Below, in pieces: positions 41,623 to 53,817 of a DNA stretch of 64,000 bases. Within the stretch, counting starts at the first letter, position 1, and each line of letters opens with the position of its first letter. The notes under the pieces are model-generated. The model was not told where the DNA came from and did no database searches. It saw nothing but the letters and a program-made list of their open reading frames with translations. A program made the translations under genes and the position numbers. Source of the stretch: Verrucomicrobiota bacterium (lineage in GTDB: Bacteria; Verrucomicrobiota; Kiritimatiellia; CAIQIC01; JAGNIJ01); NCBI GenBank assembly GCA_022710725.1, contig JAKLGK010000006.1, positions 186,001 to 250,000 of the forward strand, given 5' to 3'.

Positions 41623-43653
41623 TCATCCCCGGTCCAGGAGTTCCCGCGCCGATCGAACCTGGTCCGGCAGGCCGAGCAGGAAAATCCGGTCGCCCGCCTG
41701 GAACTCGGTGTCCGGGTCGGGATTGATGATGCGCCGGCCGTCCCGCTCGAAGGCTACAATGGTTGCCCCCGTCCGCGTGCGCAGCTTCAGCGTCCGCAGG
41801 GTGCGCGCCCCGGGCTCCGCGCGGGACGGCGGAAGGACCAGGGGCACGAGTTCCATTTCATAGGCCAGGTCGGGAAGGATGGGCTGCCGGTCGGGCGGCT
41901 GTTGCTTCCGGTCGCTCGACAGCAGGGTCTGGATCGCGGCCTGGGCGCGGGCGTACACCCGGGCCATCTGCCGGTGCGCCCACACGGTGCTGGCCAGGGT
42001 CAGCAGCACGAGCAGGACGAAGACTTCCCGCGACGGCAGGAGGGTGGAACTCAACATGAACGTCAGCAGCACCAGGCCGATGCCGCTCGCGAGGAGGAGG
42101 GCGTGCGTGATGAAGGTTCGCACCGGGCGCACCCAGCCGGCGGTGAGCGTGGCGGGCAGCGCGGTTTCGGCCAACATCAGGGCCAGGGCCGCGAGCTTGC
42201 GCGCGGTCACGACGTAGAGGGGGAGGCTGGTGGCGGCGGCGGCCAGCCAGAGCAGGGCCGCGTACAAGCCGGGCCGGCCCAGGAGCCGTTCGCCGGCCGC
42301 GGCGGTGACCGTCTGCACATAGCCGGCGACGCCGAAGATGGCGGCGATCAGGATCAGGTTGACCGACACGACGAGCAGGGAGCGGCGGACCACGCGCCGC
42401 ACGGCGCGGTTCTGGCCGCGCTGGCCCACCTGCGCGATCCATTGGCTGTAGAAGTAGATGCCCGCCCTCCAGCGCCGGCCGCGCGGGCTGCGCGCCAGGC
42501 GCCCGGCCGAGCGATCCATGACGCGCAGGAGGTAGGGATTCAGGAGCGTGGTCAGGACGGCGGCGCTGACGCCCACCTGGTAGACGATCTCCCGGCCCGC
42601 GTGCAGCGAGAGGGCGAGGGCGGAAATGATGAACGCGAACTCGCCGATCTGCGCCATGCCGGCGCCGACGAGCAGCGAGGTGTCCAGGGGATGGCCGGTC
42701 AGCAGGCAGCCGGTCGCGTTGGTCAGCAGTTTCCCGCCCATCACCAGCAGCACGACGGCCCCGAGCGTCGGGAGGTGGGCCCACACGGCGAGCGGGTCCA
42801 GCCGCAGCCCGATCGTGACGAAGAAGACCGCGCTGAAGACGTGGCGCAGCGGCTCCACGAGCGCCGAGATGCGCGGGAGCGCGTGCGATTCCGAGGCGAG
42901 GGCGCCGACCAGGACGGCGCCGAGCGCGAGGCTCAACTCCAGGCGCACCGCCAGCAGGGATACGCCGAAGCACAGGCCGACGAGCACGACGATCAGCACC
43001 TCGTCGTTGCGGAAACGGTGGATGCGGTCCAGCAGGCGCGGCACGGTCAGCAGCCCCGCGACCGTCACGAGGACGAGGAAGAGGACGAGGTGCCACAGGC
43101 GGACGGCGACCAAGCCGGTCTGCACGGAGCCCGTCAGCGCGAGGCCGGTCAGCACCGCGATCATGCCTACGGCCAGCACGTCCTCCACCACCGTGATGCC
43201 GATGGCCACGCCGGCGAACCGGTCGTGGGACCGGCCCATTTCATGCAGGATCTTCGCCAGGATCGTGGTGGAGGAATCGCAGAGGATAGCCCCGAGAAAC
43301 AGGCTCTCCAGCGGGGTCCAGCCCAGCTTCCGGCCGAGGAGGAACCCCAGCCAGATCATCACGCTGACATCCAGGATCGCGGTCAGGACGGCGGTGGCCC
43401 CGACCCGGCGGAGCCGCCGCAGGTTGAAATCCAGGCCCAGCGAGAACATGAGGAAGATGATCCCGATGTCCGCCAGGGTGCGGATGGTGGCCTCGTCCTG
43501 GATCAGGGCGAACGGGGGCGTGTGCGGCCCGATGAGGATGCCCGCGAGCACGTAGCCGACGACCTTCGGCTGGTTCAGGACGTGGAACAGCCAGGTGGTC
43601 AATCCCGAGATCAGGAGGATGACCGCCAGGTCCTGTATCAAAGACGGTGCCAT
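41623..43653 (-). CDS. CPA2-family cation:proton antiporter with TrkA-C domain
   Basis: The 676-residue protein has a KefB/CPA2 antiporter domain of ~12 helices (about 1-390; GYVLAGILIGPHTPPF, LGLDFNLRRLRRVG, CDSSTTILAKILHEMG, GAGMAQIGEFAFI), extra membrane helices (about 440-570) and a C-terminal TrkA-C-like domain (about 610-676; TGATIVAFERDGRRIINPDPDTEFQAGDRIFLLG), which often binds nucleotides. It exchanges K+ or Na+ for protons at the inner membrane. The ATG at 43653 starts directly before the first helix. It converges on fmt. Confidence 0.9.
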   Translation of the reverse strand: MAPSLIQDLAVILLISGLTTWLFHVLNQPKVVGYVLAGILIGPHTPPFALIQDEATIRTLADIGIIFLMFSLGLDFNLRRLRRVGATAVLTAILDVSVMIWLGFLLGRKLGWTPLESLFLGAILCDSSTTILAKILHEMGRSHDRFAGVAIGITVVEDVLAVGMIAVLTGLALTGSVQTGLVAVRLWHLVLFLVLVTVAGLLTVPRLLDRIHRFRNDEVLIVVLVGLCFGVSLLAVRLELSLALGAVLVGALASESHALPRISALVEPLRHVFSAVFFVTIGLRLDPLAVWAHLPTLGAVVLLVMGGKLLTNATGCLLTGHPLDTSLLVGAGMAQIGEFAFIISALALSLHAGREIVYQVGVSAAVLTTLLNPYLLRVMDRSAGRLARSPRGRRWRAGIYFYSQWIAQVGQRGQNRAVRRVVRRSLLVVSVNLILIAAIFGVAGYVQTVTAAAGERLLGRPGLYAALLWLAAAATSLPLYVVTARKLAALALMLAETALPATLTAGWVRPVRTFITHALLLASGIGLVLLTFMLSSTLLPSREVFVLLVLLTLASTVWAHRQMARVYARAQAAIQTLLSSDRKQQPPDRQPILPDLAYEMELVPLVLPPSRAEPGARTLRTLKLRTRTGATIVAFERDGRRIINPDPDTEFQAGDRIFLLGLPDQVRSARELLDRG

Positions 43654-43900
43654 GATGTTCCGCCGCGCTTGTCCTTTGCTCACCCTAGCGGCCGGGGCGC
43701 GGGATGGCCAGCGCAAACCCGCGCGGGCCTAGCCGGGACAGCTTCAGCAGAACGCGGCATGCCATCGCGCCTCCGCTGGGCAGGGGGGTGTCCTGCGGAT
43801 TTCGCGGCCGCTTGAACAGCGGTTCGTCGGCTTGCCGTGTCCGGTCATGCTAAACGAATACAACCAAACGCGGGGAAATCCAGTCGGCCCGCCGGCCGGA
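43654..43900. other. 247-bp intergenic region, no gene or motif seen
   Basis: Between the antiporter and the acyl-CoA ligase genes I see no coding frame with good codon use, no RNA gene and no clear terminator. It must hold the antiporter promoter on the minus strand. Confidence 0.5.
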
Positions 43901-45583
43901 TCAGGCCAGGTCTTCGGCCCGGAGGGCGTACAGGTAGCGCTTCACCTTGCCCGTCGAGGTCTTGCCGAATTCCTCCCAGCGGACCTGGATCCGGCGCGGG
44001 CGCTTGTACTCGGCGATCCCGGCGCACACCCGCTTCACGTCCCGGCGGACGAGTTCCACGGCCTCGGCCTCGGACAGCGTCCGGTGCCCGCGCCGGGCGT
44101 GGGCGTCGATCTCCTCCTGGTTCGGCACGACGATGATGCCGACCTGCTCGCCGACCTTGACCTCCGGGTCCCGGAAACCCAGCGCCAGGCATTCCCGCAC
44201 GAAGGGGCTCTTGCTGACGGCGTGCTCGACCTCCTCCGGATAGATGTTCTTGCCCTCGCGGTTGACGATGAGGCTTTTCTTGCGGCCGGTGATGGTCACG
44301 TAGCCGTCCGCGTCCAGGCGGCCGAGGTCGCCGGTGAGGAACCAGCCGTCCCGGAATGCGGCCGCGGTGGCCTCGGGGTTGTTGTAATAGCCCTTCATGA
44401 CGTTCGGGCCGCGGGCCGTGATCTCGCCGATGCCCTCGGGATTGGGATCCTGGATGCGGATCTCGACGCCGGGCAGCGGACGCCCCACCGTGCCGGGCCG
44501 GGGTCCGCCCGGCGGGTTGAGGGTGAGCACCGGCGCCGTCTCGGTCATCCCGTATCCCTCCAGGATCGGGAAGCCGAGATTCGAGAAATTCACGAGCACG
44601 TCCGGATCGCACGGGGCGCCGCCGGTGACGATGAGGCGCAGCTTGCCGCCGAGCCTGGCCGCGATGCCGCGGCGCACGAGCCGGCGCAGGCCCAGCCGGT
44701 AGAGCGCCCAGGCCGCCTTGTTCTCCCGCAGCCCGGCCCAGATCCGGTTGTACATCTTCTCGATCAGCAGCGGCACGCCGATCAGGACGGTGGGAGAGAC
44801 CTCGCGCGTGTTCTCGCCGACGGTCTTCAGGCTCTCCACGAAGCTGATTTCGCAGCCCGCGGCCACGGGCGTCAGGAGGTTGGCCGTGAAGGCGAAGGCG
44901 TGGTGGAGCGGCAGCACGAGCAGGAAGTTGTCGTCCGCGCGGATCTCGATCGCATGCAGGATGGCTTCCACGTTGGCGGCGAAGTTGCCGTGCGTCAGCA
45001 TCGCGCCCTTCTGCCGGCCCGTGGTGCCGGAGGTATAGATGAACGAGGCGATGTCCCCCTCGGCCGGCGAGTGGCGATCGTAGGCGCGGCCGTCCGCGGC
45101 CGCCGCCGCGGCGGCCGATTCGAGGGCCTCGCGGTAGTCCTCGTAACGAACCCGCCGCGAGGGCGGGGGGCCCAGGTCGCGGCCGCCGACCAGCAGCGCG
45201 GCCTGGAGGCCGGGCAGTTGCGTCTCGATTTCCTTCAGGAGGGGATAGCTGCGGGCGTCGGCGAAGAGGAGCCGCGCGCCGGAGTCGCGGAGGATGTGGG
45301 CCACTTCCTGTTCCTGGAGCTTGGCGTCGACGGGCACGGCGGCCAGGCCGAGGCCGGTGATCCCGAAGTACATCTCCGGCCAGTCCGGCGCGTTTTCGCG
45401 GAAGATCGCCACCCGGTCGCCGGGTTTCAGGCCGCGCCGCGCCAGGAGTTCGGCGACGCCCCACGCCCGCGTCAGCAGTTCGCGGTAGGTCAGGCTTTGC
45501 CAGCGGCCGCCCTTCTTGTGCCGCAGCGCGACCCCGTCGCCGCGCCGGGCCACCGAACGGGCCAGCCATTCCTTGATCGTCAT
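43901..45583 (-). CDS. long-chain acyl-CoA synthetase / AMP-dependent ligase
   Basis: The 560-residue ANL-superfamily enzyme activates a carboxylic acid with ATP and CoA. The P-loop IYTSGTTGRQKGAMLTHGN, LEGYGMTETAPVLTLN, the hinge DGWFLTGDLGRLDADGYVTITGRKK and the C-terminal catalytic Lys region EFGKTSTGKVKRYL are complete. The layout resembles long-chain fatty acid ligases. The ATG at 45583 is where similarity starts; the frame is open upstream to 45721. It diverges from the ptsN-like gene. Confidence 0.9.
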   Translation of the reverse strand: MTIKEWLARSVARRGDGVALRHKKGGRWQSLTYRELLTRAWGVAELLARRGLKPGDRVAIFRENAPDWPEMYFGITGLGLAAVPVDAKLQEQEVAHILRDSGARLLFADARSYPLLKEIETQLPGLQAALLVGGRDLGPPPSRRVRYEDYREALESAAAAAAADGRAYDRHSPAEGDIASFIYTSGTTGRQKGAMLTHGNFAANVEAILHAIEIRADDNFLLVLPLHHAFAFTANLLTPVAAGCEISFVESLKTVGENTREVSPTVLIGVPLLIEKMYNRIWAGLRENKAAWALYRLGLRRLVRRGIAARLGGKLRLIVTGGAPCDPDVLVNFSNLGFPILEGYGMTETAPVLTLNPPGGPRPGTVGRPLPGVEIRIQDPNPEGIGEITARGPNVMKGYYNNPEATAAAFRDGWFLTGDLGRLDADGYVTITGRKKSLIVNREGKNIYPEEVEHAVSKSPFVRECLALGFRDPEVKVGEQVGIIVVPNQEEIDAHARRGHRTLSEAEAVELVRRDVKRVCAGIAEYKRPRRIQVRWEEFGKTSTGKVKRYLYALRAEDLA

Positions 45584-45694
45584 GCGGGTTCTCCAGATCC
45601 GCTCCGCCGGTTGTGAAGATAGCAGGCCGGCCCGGCCCGCGGAAGCCGCTTTTTTCGGCGCGGACGGGCGGTGGATGAGGGCCCCACTCTGGTA

Positions 45695-45726
45695 TTGACC
45701 TGGGCGGCCGGATGGCGACATTATAC
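45695..45726 (+). promoter_or_regulatory. promoter for the PtsN-like gene
   Basis: TTGACC at 45695-45700 and CATTAT at 45719-45724 (18-bp spacer; a TTATAC reading is offset by 2) form a likely sigma70-type promoter about 25 bp upstream of the ATG at 45752. Confidence 0.5.
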
Positions 45727-45751
45727 CGGCCTATTTTGCCAGGAAGAAACC

Positions 45752-46207
45752 ATGAACCTGCGAAAGGTCCTGACCCCGTCGGCGATCAACGTGGCGCTGA
45801 AAAGCAGCGCGAAGGACGCCGTCATCGGCGAACTGATGGACCTGCTGATGGCGACCGGTAAGATCCGCGACTTGGACGCCCGGCAGAAGGCCATCCAGGC
45901 GGTCCTGGACCGCGAGCGGAAGATGTCCACCGGCATGCAGAACGGCGTCGCCATCCCCCACGGCAAGACGGATACGGTGGACACGCTGGTCGCCGCCATC
46001 GGGCTCAAGAAGGAAGGCGTCGATTTCCAGGCCCTGGACGGACAGCCTTCGCGGATCTTCGTGATGACCCTCTCGCCGGACACGCGGACGGGCCCGCACA
46101 TCCAGTTCCTCGCCGAGATCAGCCGGCAGTTGAGCGACGCCGCCGTCCGCGAGCGGATCCTGAAAGCCGCCACGCCGGAGGAAGTGCTGGATATCCTGGC
46201 GCCGTAG
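45752..46207 (+). CDS. PTS EIIA (fructose/nitrogen type, PtsN-like)
   Basis: The 151-residue protein is a stand-alone EIIA domain. His70 in GVAIPHGKT is the phosphorylated histidine; KMSTGMQNG and FVMTLSPDTRTGPHIQFLAEI are family signatures. Without a transporter EIIB/EIIC nearby it is more likely a regulatory phosphocarrier than a sugar importer. AGGAAG precedes the ATG at 45752. It converges on the ATP synthase operon. Confidence 0.9.
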   Translation: MNLRKVLTPSAINVALKSSAKDAVIGELMDLLMATGKIRDLDARQKAIQAVLDRERKMSTGMQNGVAIPHGKTDTVDTLVAAIGLKKEGVDFQALDGQPSRIFVMTLSPDTRTGPHIQFLAEISRQLSDAAVRERILKAATPEEVLDILAP

Positions 46208-46228
46208 GAGGCGCCGCTTCCCGCGGCT

Positions 46229-46534
46229 TCAACCCCGGACCATCGCCTCGTGGGCCTGCCGGGCCGCGTGTTCGTCCGCGACTTCCACGGCGGCGTCCGC
46301 CAGGAGCACCGCGGCGTTCCCGTTGACGTGCAGGAAACTCTCGTCGACGGCGAAGTACTTACGGCCCTCTTCCCGGCGCACGTGGAGCACCCCGCGCCGT
46401 ACGGCGGCCAGCAGCGGCGTATGATGGGCGAGGATCCCGAGACAGCCGGCCACGCCGGGCGCGGTCAGGCTCTCCACGTCCCCCTCGAAAACCACCTGCT
46501 CCGGCGTCAGAATCGTGAGATGAAACGTGGCCAT
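46229..46534 (-). CDS. atpC: F-type ATP synthase epsilon subunit (short form)
   Basis: The 101-residue protein is the epsilon subunit of the F1 central stalk. The beta-sandwich domain is complete (FHLTILTPEQVVFEGDVESLTAPGVAGCLGILAHHTPLLAAVRRG). Typical epsilon is ~130-140 aa; here only about 15 residues follow the sandwich, so the C-terminal two-helix inhibitory domain is essentially absent. It is the last gene of the atp operon, 4 bp after atpD. Confidence 0.92.
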   Translation of the reverse strand: MATFHLTILTPEQVVFEGDVESLTAPGVAGCLGILAHHTPLLAAVRRGVLHVRREEGRKYFAVDESFLHVNGNAAVLLADAAVEVADEHAARQAHEAMVRG

Positions 46535-46538
46535 GGGC

Positions 46539-50379
<3,841 letters not shown>

Positions 50380-50400
50380 GGAAGGCTTCTCTCCCTTCTC

Positions 50401-50940
50401 CTACGCTTGGGCCAGGGCCCGCCGCATCGACCGCAGCCGGGCCGCCACGCTGAAATCGCGCACCTCGTCGCCGACCCGGACCTGGAACCCGCCGAGCAGG
50501 GCGGGGTTCACGGACAGCGTCGTCTCGACCGTGCCCCCGAGGCGGGCGGCCAGCCGCTCCCGCAGGCGCGCGGCCTGCGCGACGTCCAGCGGCTCGGCCG
50601 AGACGATCTCGGCGTCCAGGATGCCGCGCGAACGCCGGAAGAGGGCGTCGAACTCCCGCGCGATGTCCGGCAGCCGCCGCAGGTGGCCCTGCCCGTTCAC
50701 CGCGAGCAGGAACCGCAGCAGCAGCGGATGCGCCCGGGGCTCGAACAGCTCGCGGAGGACGGACTGCCGCCGGGCCTGTCCGAGGGCGAGTTGGCCGACG
50801 AAGAGCCGCCACTCGGGGCAGGCGTCGAAGAGGGCGGTCACCGCGTCCAGTTCGCCGCGGAGGCGTTCGGACAGGCCCTGCGCCTCCGCCAGGCGGAAGA
50901 GGGTTTTCGCGAGGGTCCGTATGTCCCGGGTCGGTTTCAA
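50401..50940 (-). CDS. atpH: F-type ATP synthase delta subunit
   Basis: The 179-residue peripheral-stalk subunit has the six-helix N-terminal domain (TLAKTLFRLAEAQGLSERL) and the C-terminal region DAEIVSAEPLDVAQAARLRERLAARLGGTVETTLSVNPALLGGFQVRVGDEVRDFSV typical of OSCP/delta. It lies 4 bp after atpF in the standard order. Confidence 0.93.
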   Translation of the reverse strand: MKPTRDIRTLAKTLFRLAEAQGLSERLRGELDAVTALFDACPEWRLFVGQLALGQARRQSVLRELFEPRAHPLLLRFLLAVNGQGHLRRLPDIAREFDALFRRSRGILDAEIVSAEPLDVAQAARLRERLAARLGGTVETTLSVNPALLGGFQVRVGDEVRDFSVAARLRSMRRALAQA

Positions 50941-50944
50941 GGGG

Positions 50945-51526
50945 CTACACTTCGTCCGTAAGTTTCCGCACCAGTTCGCGCTGGGTTTCGCTGTCCAGGT
51001 TCCGGCGCACGAGTTTCTCCGCGAGCGTCAGGGCCAGGTCGGCGCTTTCGCGGCGGAGGTCGCGGATCACGCGGTCGCGCGCCTCGCGAATCTCCCGCGT
51101 CGCCTGGTCCAGCAGCTCCCGGGCTTCCTCCCGGGCCTTCGTCTCTACCTGGGCCGCCAGGCCCTGGGCGGCGTTCCGGCTCTGGTCGAGGATCTCCGCG
51201 GCCTGCCGGTCGGCTTCCGCCACGATCTGCTTTTGCTTGGCCTGCAGCGACTCGACCTGCCGCTTCGCGAACTCGACGTCCTGCAGGGATTTCCGGATCG
51301 TCTCCTCCCGTTTCTCCAACGCGGCGAGGATGGGCTTCCACGCCAGCTTGTACAGGAGATAGGCGGCGGTCAGGAAGCTGATCCAAGTCAGGATCACCAT
51401 GCGGCCCGAGACATCCATCTCGCTGCGCTCCTGCTGGGGCGGCGCGGAGGGGACTTCGGCGACGGCCTGGTGCGGCGCGGCCGGCGCGATGGCCAGCGGG
51501 AGAGGCGGATGAAAACCTGATTTCAC
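50945..51526 (-). CDS. atpF: F-type ATP synthase b subunit
   Basis: The protein has one membrane helix (VILTWISFLTAAYLLYKL) followed by a long charged coiled coil (REETIRKSLQDVEFAKRQVE onward). From the GTG at 51526 it is 193 aa with a Pro/Ala-rich N-terminal extension; from the ATG at 51418, which has an AGGAG site ~10 nt upstream, it is 157 aa, the usual b-subunit length. Codon use stays good through most of the extension, so the start is open. It forms the stator linking F1 to the membrane. Confidence 0.92.
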   Translation of the reverse strand: MKSGFHPPLPLAIAPAAPHQAVAEVPSAPPQQERSEMDVSGRMVILTWISFLTAAYLLYKLAWKPILAALEKREETIRKSLQDVEFAKRQVESLQAKQKQIVAEADRQAAEILDQSRNAAQGLAAQVETKAREEARELLDQATREIREARDRVIRDLRRESADLALTLAEKLVRRNLDSETQRELVRKLTDEV

Positions 51527-51554
51527 GGCATGGGTTTTCGGCGTGACATCTTTC

Positions 51555-51767
51555 CTAGATTTGCAGGAAACAGATCACGGCGGCAAACAGCCCGAATCCC
51601 TCGATGAGCGCCGCGGCGATCAGCATGGTGATCTGGATTTTCGGCGCCGCTTCCGGCTGGCGCGCGATCCCCTCCACCGCGGAGGCCGAGACGCGGCCAA
51701 TCCCCAGGCCCACGCCGACGGTGGCCAATCCGGCCCCGATGCTGGCCAATGCCAATCCTGCTGTCAT
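51555..51767 (-). CDS. atpE: F-type ATP synthase c subunit
   Basis: The 70-residue protein has two membrane helices joined by the ARQPEA loop. The ion-binding Glu is in ALIEGFG. The Na+-coordination signature known from Ilyobacter (Gln in helix 1 and Glu-Ser in helix 2) is absent: helix 1 has GLGIGR in place of GVGQG, and Gly follows the Glu. This indicates a proton-driven ring. Confidence 0.95.
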   Translation of the reverse strand: MTAGLALASIGAGLATVGVGLGIGRVSASAVEGIARQPEAAPKIQITMLIAAALIEGFGLFAAVICFLQI

Positions 51768-51797
51768 GGTGTACCTCTTTTCTTCGCTGCCTTTTAC

Positions 51798-52679
51798 TCA
51801 ATGTTCCGCGTGCACGAACTGCCCGATAAAGATGGCCGACAAGAGGGTGAAAATGTAGGCCTGAAAGAAGCACACAAAGAGCTCGAAGAAGAACAGCACA
51901 ATGGCCAGCAAGATGGCCGGAAGGGCCGCGTAGCCGAGGATGACGACCAGGCCCAGGAGGCAGAAGATGATGACGTGGCCGGCCAGGATATTGGCAAACA
52001 GACGGATCATCAGCGCAAACGCCTTGCCGAGCGTGCTGATGAACTCCACCGGCACCAGGATGATCAGGAGCGGCCAGGGAACGCCCGGGGGCGCCATGGC
52101 CTTGAGCGGGCCCCGGAGCCCGTTTTCAAAGACGCTGCCGACGAGCATCAACCCGAGCGTCAGGAGGGCCAGCGCGCCGGTGACGTTGATGTTGTTGGTC
52201 GCGGCGCTGAACAAGGGCACGAGTCCGAGCAGGTTCATGGTCAGGATGAAGAGGAAGAGGGTGCAGAAATAGGGCGTCAGGCGCCGGCCCAGGCGATCCC
52301 CGATGAAGGCCCCGCAGATCTTGTCCCGGATAAACAACACGTAGAACTCCAGGAGGGCCGTCATGCCCCGCGGCGGATCCCGGCGCCGGCGCCAGATGAG
52401 GCTGACCGCCGCCACGAGAAGGAGGGCGGACACGATCACCATGGTCGCGTCGTACCTGAAGATGTCCAGGAAGCGAAGGTGGACATACGGCAGGTTCCAG
52501 GAGTCCGACTCGGCCATGTGGTACATGGCGTGGCGGACAATGTAGTCATGGACGGCTGTCCTGGTTTCGACAGACGTTTCCGCCGCCGCCACGGCCGATG
52601 TGACATCCAGGCTCACGGTGCATGAAAGAAGGCCGCCGGTTCCCCCCCAGGAGAACCGGCCGAATTGAGCGGTCATCAT
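51798..52679 (-). CDS. atpB: F-type ATP synthase a subunit
   Basis: The 293-residue membrane subunit forms the proton half-channels. The essential Arg is in GKAFALMIRLFANILAGH, and FFELFVCFFQAYIFTLLSAIFIGQ is the final helix pair. The N-terminus has ~75 residues before the first main helix. The ATG at 52679 (or the next codon) has GGAG nearby; the open frame continues far upstream but without coding character. Confidence 0.93.
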   Translation of the reverse strand: MMTAQFGRFSWGGTGGLLSCTVSLDVTSAVAAAETSVETRTAVHDYIVRHAMYHMAESDSWNLPYVHLRFLDIFRYDATMVIVSALLLVAAVSLIWRRRRDPPRGMTALLEFYVLFIRDKICGAFIGDRLGRRLTPYFCTLFLFILTMNLLGLVPLFSAATNNINVTGALALLTLGLMLVGSVFENGLRGPLKAMAPPGVPWPLLIILVPVEFISTLGKAFALMIRLFANILAGHVIIFCLLGLVVILGYAALPAILLAIVLFFFELFVCFFQAYIFTLLSAIFIGQFVHAEH

Positions 52680-52732
52680 ACGCTCCGGGAATCCCCCCAC
52701 AATTAAAAAAAGAAGCTGTACAGGGCCTTGAA

Positions 52733-52996
52733 TCAAGGCCCGGGTGCGGGGGCGTCCTTCGAGCGGGATTCGCGCTCGATCGCGCGGACCATGTTCCAGA
52801 GTTCGTGAAGGCCCAGGAAGAATCCCAGCAGGGCGCCGGCCAGGGCGCCGCCCCGGCGATGGCCGCAGCGGGCGCCGACGGCGGCTCCCAGCCAGGCCAG
52901 CCCCAGTACGGCCACGGCCATGAAAGAGAGCAGGGACATGGTCAGCCCCAGCATCTTTCCCGTCGCGGACCGGTCTCTGGGATGAGTCGTGGGCAT
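52733..52996 (-). CDS. atpI: AtpI/AtpZ-like small membrane protein
   Basis: The 87-residue protein has two membrane helices (MLGLTMSLLSFMAVAVLGLAWLGAAVGARCG and GGALAGALLGFFLGLHELW). Size, topology and place as first gene of the atp operon match AtpI/AtpZ, which help c-ring assembly or Mg2+ supply. The ATG at 52996 was chosen with GGAAG upstream. The specific subfamily is uncertain. Confidence 0.75.
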   Translation of the reverse strand: MPTTHPRDRSATGKMLGLTMSLLSFMAVAVLGLAWLGAAVGARCGHRRGGALAGALLGFFLGLHELWNMVRAIERESRSKDAPAPGP

Positions 52997-53096
52997 GAAC
53001 GGCTTCCACTGTACCCGGCGTCGGCCGTGGGGCCATAAAAAAAACGTGTCCAGGGGCCGGGCCATGATATGATGCACGTTCATCGCAATACTGGCC

Positions 53097-53807
53097 ATGA
53101 ATACGACGCGCCCGAATCATCTGGCCTTGATCAAGCAGTTCCTGGCCAACCGCCAGGACGTCGAGATCATCGAAACCGGTTACCCCTTCGTGACGATCTC
53201 GCGGCAATCCGCCGCGGGCGGTCACACGCTGGCCCGCTGCATCCTTCAGGAAATGGACGGGTATGCCGACGAGGAACTCCTCCAGGGCTGGGACATGTTC
53301 GACGAGAAACTTTGCGCCATCGTGGCCGTGGACGACGTGAACAGCGCGTCGTATGAATCGCTGGTGACGGAGGAATACAAGTCGGACCTTCACCACGCGA
53401 TCTACGACATGATCGTCGGCCGCTCCGAACAGTTTTCCACGTACAAAAAGATCTTCGAGATCCTGCGCGCCCTCGCGAAGCTGGGCAAGGTGATCGTCAT
53501 CGGGCGGGCCGGAGCGTTCGTTACGGCCGGCATGCCGGCCGGTATTCATTTGCGCCTGGTCGCGGACGAGAAGGACCGGGTCCGGTGGGCGATGGAGCGG
53601 TTGAGCGTGGACGAAGCCAAGGCCGCGGAGACGGTCCGCCGCCAGGACCGCGACCGGGAGCGGCTGGTCCGGGAGTTTTTCAACCGGGACGTGAACAACC
53701 CGGTTCATTACGACGCCGTCTTCAACACCAGCCGGATGAGCCACGAGGACCTCGCGGCGATCATCGTCCGGATGATCCGAAGCAGGGCCCTGAAAAACGG
53801 CAAATAG
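53097..53807 (+). CDS. cytidylate kinase-like family protein
   Basis: The 236-residue protein belongs to the cytidylate-kinase-like family (PF13189 type). Its P-loop region is altered: ITISRQSAAGGHTLAR stands where a GxxGxGKS loop is expected, which is normal for this family. The central VIVIGRAGAFVTAGMPAGIHLRLVADEKDRVRW and the C-terminal VREFFNRDVNNPVHYDAVFNTSRM fit the family. The substrate is unknown. It diverges from the ATP synthase operon and is followed 10 bp later by an antiporter gene. Confidence 0.85.
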   Translation: MNTTRPNHLALIKQFLANRQDVEIIETGYPFVTISRQSAAGGHTLARCILQEMDGYADEELLQGWDMFDEKLCAIVAVDDVNSASYESLVTEEYKSDLHHAIYDMIVGRSEQFSTYKKIFEILRALAKLGKVIVIGRAGAFVTAGMPAGIHLRLVADEKDRVRWAMERLSVDEAKAAETVRRQDRDRERLVREFFNRDVNNPVHYDAVFNTSRMSHEDLAAIIVRMIRSRALKNGK

Positions 53808-53817
53808 AAAAGGTCGC

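Noticed and set aside
43832..45616. 594-residue plus-strand frame opposite the acyl-CoA ligase
   Set aside because: It is antisense to a complete AMP-dependent ligase and has shadow composition (Arg/Gly/Val-rich).
51555..51767. Sodium-dependent ATP synthase c-ring
   Set aside because: The helix-1 Gln and helix-2 Glu-Ser residues of Na+ rings are absent, so a proton ring is more likely.
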